DNA from: Actinomycetota bacterium
GTDB lineage: Bacteria > Actinomycetota > Geothermincolia > Geothermincolales > RBG-13-55-18
Assembly (NCBI GenBank): GCA_003598015.1
Contig: QZKE01000058.1
Location: 1-36,933, forward strand
Direction: 5' to 3'
DNA length: 36,933 nt
Under the pieces are notes generated by a model. That model did not search any database. It was not told where the DNA came from and saw only the letters and a program-made list of their open reading frames with translations. Each line of letters opens with the position of its first letter. Positions within the stretch are counted from its first letter, which is position 1. This document shows, in pieces, positions 30,894 through 36,933 of this stretch. A program made the translations under genes and the position numbers.

Positions 30894-32390
30894 TCATGCA
30901 GAGTCCTCGAGTATCATATCCCCCGCGACTACGCCCGATCCGATGGTCGGAGCTATGCCCCCGCCGAGATGGGTGGAGGCGCCGGTCAGGTAGAGTCCCT
31001 TGATCGCCCGGGAGCGCGTGCCCGGCCGGAAGGCGGCCGAGCAGGTGATATCGTTCTGCAACCCGTATACCGCCCCCCTGGGGTGACGGAGCATCTTCTC
31101 GAAGTCCTTGGGGGTGTTGACCTTGGCCGCGACGACGTGGTCCCGGATATTGAGGCCGAAATTCCTCTCCAGGACGTCGAACTGCGTCTCCAGGTATCTC
31201 TCCTTTATCTGGTCCCAGTCACCTTCCACCGGTTCGTAGGGGGCGAAGGCGACCATGTTGAGGCAATGGTGCCCCTCGGGCGCCAGGGAGGGATCGGCGT
31301 GGGTAGGCCAGGAGATGAGCCCGGCACCGAAGGCCGGAATGCGATTCTGCAGGTAATCGTCGAACCAGATGCTGTTCATGTTGTCCAGAGAGGAGTAGCA
31401 GATGGTGTGGTGGGCATCGAGGTCCGGCGTGCGGTCCAGGCCCAGCATGATCATGGGTGAGGGCATGGATACCTCGTAGCTCTTGATAGCTCGCTTCGCC
31501 CAGGCGGGCAGGTTCTCCTCGCCCACCAGCTCCAGGTAGAGGGTCTTGGCGTTGATATTGGAGACCACTATGCGGGACCTTATCTGGGTCCCGTCCTCCA
31601 GCTCGACGCCGCAGGCGCGCCTGCTGTCCAGGAGCACCTTCTTCACCGTAGCGTTGAACCTGACCTCCCCCCCGGACTCCTCGCATGCCCGGGCCATGCC
31701 CTGGGGGATGGCCACCATACCGCCGCGCGGGTACAGGACCCCCTCGTGCTCCGAGTAGGCGAGGAAGGCCACATAGCCCGGGCAGAGCGCGGGGGGAAGG
31801 CCGATGAAGTAGGACTGCAAACTCATGGAGGCCCGGACGGTGTCGCTCTTGAAGAACTTGCACAGGGTACTCTCGAAATTAAGGATGAAGTACTTCATGT
31901 ATTTCATCAGAGCGGGATTCTCCATCCCCACTTTCATCATGTCCTTCATCGTCCCCATGGATTTGCACATGACCTTGCCGAAGGCGAAGTTGATAGCCTC
32001 CGAGCCCTCCCTGGCGAAGCGGTCCCAGGACCTGGCGTCCTCCTCGGAGAAGCGGGATATTACCTCCCTGGTGCCGTCAAGGTCCACGGGATAGGAGAAG
32101 CGCCTGCCGTCGGCGGTGATGAAACCGTAAATAGGATCGATGGGAATGAAGTCTATATAGTCCGAGGTCTTCCTGCCTATCCTTTCGAACAGCTCGTCGA
32201 TCACCCAGGCCAGTTCCACCACGCTGGCGCCGATATCGAAGCGGTACCCCTCGTGGTCGTACGACGAGCAGCATCCACCCACCTGGCCAGTGTTCTCGCA
32301 TACCAGTGTCTTGAGACCCTGTTGTGCGAGGATGGCGGCGCAGGAAAGCCCTCCCAGGCCCGCCCCTATCACTATCGCATCATAGTCCAT
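30894..32390 (-). CDS. CrtI-like FAD-dependent oxidoreductase, paralogue B
   Basis: A 498-residue flavoprotein with GAGLGGLSCAAIL (FAD fold) and VGGCCSSYDHEGYRFDIGAS. Further features are YPRGGMVAIPQGMA and the C-terminal GLYLTGASTHLGGGI. The VGGCCSS double-Cys signature is shared with paralogue C. Segments such as GYRFD-GAS, DPIYG/Q, PAHHTI-like AHHTI and LAPEGHH align along the whole length, so B and C are close paralogues. GGGGGTGA precedes the ATG. The order B then A on the minus strand, divergent from C, suggests one local pathway acting on a hydrophobic substrate. No phytoene or squalene synthase lies in the window. Confidence 0.86.
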   Translation of the reverse strand: MDYDAIVIGAGLGGLSCAAILAQQGLKTLVCENTGQVGGCCSSYDHEGYRFDIGASVVELAWVIDELFERIGRKTSDYIDFIPIDPIYGFITADGRRFSYPVDLDGTREVISRFSEEDARSWDRFAREGSEAINFAFGKVMCKSMGTMKDMMKVGMENPALMKYMKYFILNFESTLCKFFKSDTVRASMSLQSYFIGLPPALCPGYVAFLAYSEHEGVLYPRGGMVAIPQGMARACEESGGEVRFNATVKKVLLDSRRACGVELEDGTQIRSRIVVSNINAKTLYLELVGEENLPAWAKRAIKSYEVSMPSPMIMLGLDRTPDLDAHHTICYSSLDNMNSIWFDDYLQNRIPAFGAGLISWPTHADPSLAPEGHHCLNMVAFAPYEPVEGDWDQIKERYLETQFDVLERNFGLNIRDHVVAAKVNTPKDFEKMLRHPRGAVYGLQNDITCSAAFRPGTRSRAIKGLYLTGASTHLGGGIAPTIGSGVVAGDMILEDSA

Positions 32391-32777
32391 GATTCACCCC
32401 CTGTATCGGTGCTTTGAACGCTGGCTCGCTCTACGTTTGAATGTAACATCGTATCGGGAACATAGCAAGTATATATGACCATAGGGTAAGATAATGCTAT
32501 CTATTAAGGGGAAGCGCTCGGATCCCCGTCTGTTTCTCTGATAATCGGATGCGGAAAGGAGAAGAAAGCGTGGCGCACACCCGGTTGGCCCCTTTTTTGC
32601 CCGGATATTTCGATACCCCAGGAGGTAGGCCAGGTTTGAGAAATGGCTAAAGCGGATATAGAAATAACATGTTCAAGTCATTATGACTATCGGTTCTTTG
32701 ACGAGCCATAGGAAGGGCGCTGAGCGAAAAACCATAATATTCCAGGTAATGAGTAGACCGCAGGGGGGGTGAGCGAG
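32391..32777. promoter_or_regulatory. Divergent 387-bp promoter region between CrtI-like paralogues
   Basis: This region is AT-richer than the flanking genes. A candidate plus-strand promoter is TTGAGA (32636-32641), 17 bp, TAGAAA (32659-32664). On the minus strand TATACT near 32470 could be a -10 for paralogue B, but no good -35 was found. No convincing riboswitch, terminator or conserved dyad was recognised. Confidence 0.4.
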
Positions 32778-34280
32778 ATGGCCGATTATGATGTCATCGT
32801 CATCGGCGCCGGCCTGGGTGGGATCTCCGCGGCATCGCTGTGTGCGAAGAACGGCTTCAAGACGGTTCTCTTCGAGCAGTGCGACGTGGTGGGCGGCTGC
32901 TGTTCGTCCTTCGACCTCGAGGGGTACCGCTTCGACACCGGCGCATCCATTATCATGCTCGCGGAAAACATCCGGGCGATATTCGAGCTCTTAGGCCGGC
33001 GCATGGAGGACTACATCGAGCTGTTCCCTTGCGACCCCATCTACCAGGTAATAGGTCACGACGGGAGCCGCTTCACCATGCCCATGGACATCGCGGAGGC
33101 GACCAGCGTCATCGAGAGGGTGGCCCCGGGGGACGTCGAAGGCTGGAAGGAGTTCACGCGCATCGGCCTGACCATGCTCGACGCCATCGGGGACACCATG
33201 ATGACCCCCATGAACACCTTGAAGGAAATGGCCCGCATGCAGAGCGAACACCGTGACATGATGCGCTACATGGAATACTTCATCCGCTCGCATCAGAGTG
33301 TGACGCAGAAGTTCTTCAAGCACCCGGTCATGGAGTCGTTCGTGGCATATCAGTCCTATTACGCCGGCGCACCGCCCTATCTCGGGCTGGGCATCCTCGG
33401 CTTCGTCGCCCTCATGCAGCACCTGGGGAGCTACTATCCCAGGGGAGGGATGGTTGCCCTGCCCGCGTCCCTGCAGAAGGTGGGCGAGGAATTCGGGCTG
33501 GAGGTGCGCAAGGGGATCAAAGTCGAAAGGATAATCGTCGAGGGGGGCAAGGCGCGCGGGGTGAGGCTGGAAGACGGAAGCGTGGTCTCCTCTAAAATGG
33601 TGCTATCGAATACCAACGCCAAGGTCACCTACCTGAAGATGGTCGGGCCCGAGCACCTCAAGCGTTGGGCCATCAAGGCAATCGACAGTTACGAACTGTC
33701 GATGCCCATACCCATGATCTACGTCGGCATCGATACCGCGCCCCCGCTTCCGGCGCATCACACCATCAGCGTCGGTCCGCTCGAACAGACCAACAGAAAC
33801 TGGTACGACTATTATAAGAAGGGGATCAACCCGGAGCCCTGCGGCAGCCTGCTCAGCTGGCCGACGGAGTCGGACCCAGGGCTAGCACCCGAGGGCCACC
33901 ACGTTCTCAATTTCGTGTGGGGTGGCCCAAACCCCTATGCCCCGCTCGGGGAGAACTGGGACCGGCTCAAGCCCGCCATCAGGGAGGGAGCGGTGAGAGA
34001 GCTGGAGAGATTGGTGATGCCCGATATCGCGGACCATATCAAGGTCCTCGAAGTCTCCACTCCACTTGACTTCGAGAGGAGGCTCCTCTCCCCGCAGGGG
34101 GCGATATACGGCCTGTTCCTCGACATCACCAGCATGTCTCTCTTCCGGCCCAACCCCCGCTCCCGCGTGGTAAAAGACCTCTATCTATCCGGGGCCTCGA
34201 CCTGTATGGGGGGAGGGGTGCCGACGACGCTCGCGTCCGGGGTGATCGCCGCGAACTACATCCTGGAGGACCACGGCTGA
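32778..34280 (+). CDS. CrtI-like FAD-dependent oxidoreductase, paralogue C
   Basis: A 500-residue flavoprotein with YDVIVIGAGLGGISAASL, then VGGCCSSFDLEGYRFDTGAS at the FAD site. The substrate domain has YPRGGMVALPASLQK, and the C-terminus YLSGASTCMGGGVPTTLASG. It is a close paralogue of the divergent gene at 30894-32390 (same motifs and spacing), suggesting inverted duplication followed by specialisation. The ATG at 32778 has a G-rich ribosome site eight bases upstream; a GTG at 32769 would add three residues. Substrate unknown: carotenoid, polyprenol or long-chain lipid chemistry is family-based inference. Confidence 0.87.
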   Translation: MADYDVIVIGAGLGGISAASLCAKNGFKTVLFEQCDVVGGCCSSFDLEGYRFDTGASIIMLAENIRAIFELLGRRMEDYIELFPCDPIYQVIGHDGSRFTMPMDIAEATSVIERVAPGDVEGWKEFTRIGLTMLDAIGDTMMTPMNTLKEMARMQSEHRDMMRYMEYFIRSHQSVTQKFFKHPVMESFVAYQSYYAGAPPYLGLGILGFVALMQHLGSYYPRGGMVALPASLQKVGEEFGLEVRKGIKVERIIVEGGKARGVRLEDGSVVSSKMVLSNTNAKVTYLKMVGPEHLKRWAIKAIDSYELSMPIPMIYVGIDTAPPLPAHHTISVGPLEQTNRNWYDYYKKGINPEPCGSLLSWPTESDPGLAPEGHHVLNFVWGGPNPYAPLGENWDRLKPAIREGAVRELERLVMPDIADHIKVLEVSTPLDFERRLLSPQGAIYGLFLDITSMSLFRPNPRSRVVKDLYLSGASTCMGGGVPTTLASGVIAANYILEDHG

Positions 34281-34326
34281 CAGCCGCGATGATACATGCG
34301 ATTTAATGTGAAGCCAGTCCCCGGGG

Positions 34327-36933
34327 TCAGCGGCCGGCGGCCGCCCGTATATACACCTGGCCGAAGACGGCGGAGTTGGCCGACTCCTTGGTGGACCAGT
34401 AGCCCGGCTCGGTGCCCTCGCCGTTGGGCCGCTCGGAGCCGGTGCGGAATGCCTGCGCGGCCAGGTCCAGCAGATGGTCGCCGCCCCCGTAGAGATATGC
34501 GTAGGTGAGGCAGTCCGCGGAGAGCAGGTGCCAGTTGCACAGGTTGACCACGCCGAAACTCTCGTCGGCGACACCGCTGTAGCTCCAGGCATAGGGAAAA
34601 CCCTGATAGCCCTCGGAGCCCGTGCGCCAGCACTGCTCGACCTCGTGCCGGACCAGGCTGACCAGGTACCCCGCGACGTTCCCGGAATCGGGCAGGCCCG
34701 CCGCGTCTAGCATGTCCAGGTAGCGCCCCAGGGAGAAGGTGAACATGTCCAGGGAGAAGATGGATGTGCCCCCACCCGCCCCCGGCTGCGGGGCGGCCAG
34801 GAAGGGGTCGGCGGCCAGGTGGGAGTTGTCGATGATCCACTGCGCCGTAGAGAGATATTTGCCGTCCCCGCTGGCCGCGTAGGCGTCGGTCATAATGCTC
34901 AGCCCGTTGGCGAAGGGGCGGAAGGAATCGCTGCCGTAGTCGTTGTAGCCGTCGGCCCAACCCTCCCCGTTGCCCCCGCCGTAGCTGTTATCGTAGCGGT
35001 AGCGCATGTTCTCGATGACCTCGAAGGCCGCTTCCCGGCATTCCTCGTAGCCGGTGAGGTAGTAATAGAGGAGATTTCCCGCCACTGCGAAGCAGAGGTC
35101 GGGATGGGGCGCTCCGTAATTGCGGTGCGGGTTCGCGTCCCCGGGCTCGTCATGATAGGAGTGGCCGAAGTAACCCCCGTCCGCCCAGTGATCTATCGCG
35201 CCCTCGTAATGGAGTATGTCCTCGTCCGCGACGTGGAGGCAGGCTGGTTCCGCCAGGTCCCACCAGCGGTAGTCGCCCGAGCGCAGGAACTGTAAGAGCA
35301 TGCCGTAGTCGAAGTCGTACTTCAGGTTCATCTGGCCCGAGGGGGTCTCGTAATCGAGGGGCACATCGCCGTAGTCGCACCAGCCGTAGAAGTCGTTCTC
35401 CTCGATGCTCTGCAGGAGCGAGTACTCCGTATGGCCTATGGAGGGGTCGAAGGCGGCCAGGTTCTGATTTTCGTAAGCCGAGAAACGCGGGTCGCCGCTG
35501 GGCGTCGTCCTGCGCAGAGCTCCGCTGTCCGCATACCACTGCGGGGAGGCCAGGCCCAGCAGGGGGGAATCCATGGCCGCCATGGCCTGGGCCGTCCCGG
35601 CCTGGTTCGCGTCCCCGGCGTGGAAATAGAGCAGGATCTCATGTGTCTTGTGCTCCCCGGGACGGAAGACGAAATCTCCGCCGTATTCGGCGGGGAAGAG
35701 GGAGAGGCGTATCTCGCCTCCGCCGCGGGCGATGCTCTTGGGATAGTTCTGCCAGAAGTCCCTGAGGCCCATCGCCAGGCCCTTGCCGTTCCCGGAGAGG
35801 TCGAGCCAGGCCTGCGCGCGCTCGCCCCGGCCTACTTCCGCCCCTCCGCTGTATGCCCTCCACCCGCGCATGGAGACGTAGGACTGGGGGCGAGGGACAT
35901 GTCCGCGGTGCACGTCCCACCAGGCGGACCCCGAGGAATCCTGGTAGAGGGCTATGTCCGCCCCCGTGGAGAAGGGAGGGCTTCCTCCCTCTCCCGTGCC
36001 CAGGACCGCCGTGGGTGAGGCACCGACGCCGGGCTGCAGGCTGAGATGGAGGCCGGAGAAGGTTTCGCTCCCCGGGCACCCGATGTCCCAGCATTGCGGC
36101 TGGCCCATGCCGTCGGGCTGGGTGGGATTGTGGTTTTCCAGGGTGTAGAATACACGGGCCTGGGACGACCCGGAGTAGAAATGGACGCGCGCGGTGTAAG
36201 CGAGCTTCCCGCCTCCCGTTGCCGCGGCGTGGCTGCCGCGTACGAGCACGGAAGCCCGTAGCGGCCCTGCCTCCTCCACGCTGAGGGACGCCGGGGACAG
36301 GCTGGAACGGTATTCCGTCCCGCCCGCGGAGATGGCGAAGCCGTTGGCACTGGACGGGGAGAGCACGCCGCCCACTCCCGCCAGATCTACGCTGTCGAAG
36401 AGGTTGAAGGAATCGCGGCGCATGCGGAAAACGGCCGCGCCGGTGTTCACGGTGACGGTGGCGCCGTCGTCGCTGACGTTTATGGGGGAGGGCGGATCGG
36501 CCCTGGCCGACGAGCGCCGCAGGTAGTACACGGACTCCCCGGAGGCGCCGACGCTGGCCGGGAAGTCCAGCAGCACCCACTTCACGGGCTTGGAGGTGTC
36601 GCCCGGGGAGCCGCCCCAGCGGGCGGTTACCTTTTTCTGGCAGGGGACCGGGGAGCCGCCGGCGTCGAAGAGACAGATATCGTCCGGAGAATAGACGTTG
36701 AAGTCGCGGGGCAGCGGCACGCCCGAGGTGGTGATCTCCCCGTTCCTGGCCACCCCCGCCCGTTCCTTCAAGCGCAGCTCGACGTCTCCCGGGCCTCCTC
36801 CCGGACTGGTCGCCCCCTCAGCCAGGTACCAGACCGGCGCCGGGGCGGTCGCCCCGATGGAGTCGTGCCCGCCCTCCCGGTCCTTCCAGTACATGGCGCG
36901 CTCGCACACCACCTCCCCGTCCGTGGCCTGCAC
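34327..36933 (-). CDS. Secreted YetA/PcRGLX-like polysaccharide-lyase-type protein, N-terminus cut by window edge
   Basis: 868 residues are visible and the 5' end lies outside the window (the first codon, GTG, is internal). The start of the visible part reads CERAMYWKDREGGHDSIG, then APVWYLAEGATSPGG, a module shared with the protein at 1-1299. A RIFT-barrel-like domain follows (GVPLPRDFNVYSPDD; VKWVLLDFPA), then a middle domain (WWDVHRGHVPRPQSYV; GMGLRDF-like MGLRDFWQNYPKSI) and an alpha/alpha-barrel-like region rich in Trp, Tyr and His (DYRWWDLAEPACLHVADED). This order resembles exo-rhamnogalacturonan lyase families (YetA/PcRGLX). I would expect extracellular action on an acidic polysaccharide, at moderate confidence. 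Its stop is 46 bp from the convergent paralogue C. Confidence 0.75.
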   Translation of the reverse strand: MQATDGEVVCERAMYWKDREGGHDSIGATAPAPVWYLAEGATSPGGGPGDVELRLKERAGVARNGEITTSGVPLPRDFNVYSPDDICLFDAGGSPVPCQKKVTARWGGSPGDTSKPVKWVLLDFPASVGASGESVYYLRRSSARADPPSPINVSDDGATVTVNTGAAVFRMRRDSFNLFDSVDLAGVGGVLSPSSANGFAISAGGTEYRSSLSPASLSVEEAGPLRASVLVRGSHAAATGGGKLAYTARVHFYSGSSQARVFYTLENHNPTQPDGMGQPQCWDIGCPGSETFSGLHLSLQPGVGASPTAVLGTGEGGSPPFSTGADIALYQDSSGSAWWDVHRGHVPRPQSYVSMRGWRAYSGGAEVGRGERAQAWLDLSGNGKGLAMGLRDFWQNYPKSIARGGGEIRLSLFPAEYGGDFVFRPGEHKTHEILLYFHAGDANQAGTAQAMAAMDSPLLGLASPQWYADSGALRRTTPSGDPRFSAYENQNLAAFDPSIGHTEYSLLQSIEENDFYGWCDYGDVPLDYETPSGQMNLKYDFDYGMLLQFLRSGDYRWWDLAEPACLHVADEDILHYEGAIDHWADGGYFGHSYHDEPGDANPHRNYGAPHPDLCFAVAGNLLYYYLTGYEECREAAFEVIENMRYRYDNSYGGGNGEGWADGYNDYGSDSFRPFANGLSIMTDAYAASGDGKYLSTAQWIIDNSHLAADPFLAAPQPGAGGGTSIFSLDMFTFSLGRYLDMLDAAGLPDSGNVAGYLVSLVRHEVEQCWRTGSEGYQGFPYAWSYSGVADESFGVVNLCNWHLLSADCLTYAYLYGGGDHLLDLAAQAFRTGSERPNGEGTEPGYWSTKESANSAVFGQVYIRAAAGR

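Noticed and set aside
32643..32711. 22-codon open frame upstream of paralogue C
   Set aside because: It has no proper ribosome site and overlaps the candidate promoter -10.

Overview
The window is GC-rich bacterial chromosome. It has Shine-Dalgarno-led genes, sigma-70-like promoters, TetR-type regulators, acyl-adenylating enzymes, short-chain dehydrogenases and secreted repeat proteins. Two large minus-strand genes, one cut off at each end of the window, carry the same secreted-protein motif (WYLAEGAT). I associate that motif with uncultivated deep-branching Actinobacteriota of hot-spring, subsurface or anoxic habitats (OPB41/Geothermincolia-like). The strict-anaerobe flavour of the Fe-S proteins fits this, but the placement is inference from protein content only.

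Layout. 1-1299: C-terminally cut secreted propeller-like protein with four near-identical repeats. 1837-4579: a fatty-acyl-AMP-ligase-like enzyme and a haloalkane-dehalogenase-like hydrolase. 4576-9801 (minus): a TetR regulator, three tandem paralogues of an unusual winged-helix/cysteine-cluster/ferredoxin protein, and a nitronate-monooxygenase-like flavoprotein lacking the usual His. 10044-10529: inorganic pyrophosphatase. 10621-11490: a short-chain dehydrogenase with its own promoter and operator-like palindrome. 11742-19305: a regulator with both MerR and TetR DNA-binding domains, a palindrome-rich divergent intergenic region, and a five-gene set. The set encodes a fucose/arabinose-isomerase-fold protein that has apparently lost its metal ligands, GlpA-like and GlpB-like flavoproteins, DUF1667, and a tandem GlcG/HbpS-domain protein. 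This is the best candidate for an undescribed pathway. 19306-19683: repeat elements and the remnant of an amidohydrolase gene. 19684-25521 (minus): another dehydrogenase, a split MEDS/PAS-histidine kinase, and a large secreted alkaline-phosphatase-superfamily enzyme. 25522-26255: palindromic repeat array. 26256-27776: acyl-CoA ligase. 27876-29099: an AAA/DUF4143 ATPase gene, bracketed by imperfect direct repeats and driven by a promoter buried in two palindromes. 29288-34280: three CrtI-like FAD oxidoreductases, two of them divergent close paralogues. 34327-36933: a secreted YetA/PcRGLX-like polysaccharide-lyase-type protein, N-terminally cut.

How it fits together. Much of the window looks like accessory lipid, polyprenoid or organic-acid oxidation: two AMP-forming ligases, two SDRs, three CrtI-like proteins, and Fe-S/flavin electron-transfer modules with local regulators. 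The isomerase-like/GlpA/GlpB/DUF1667/GlcG set reads as one oxidative pathway: substrate transformation, flavin dehydrogenation, Fe-S/thiol transfer, small-molecule or haem binding. Its substrate cannot be named from the sequence. No rRNA, tRNA, CRISPR array, transposase or integrase was recognised.
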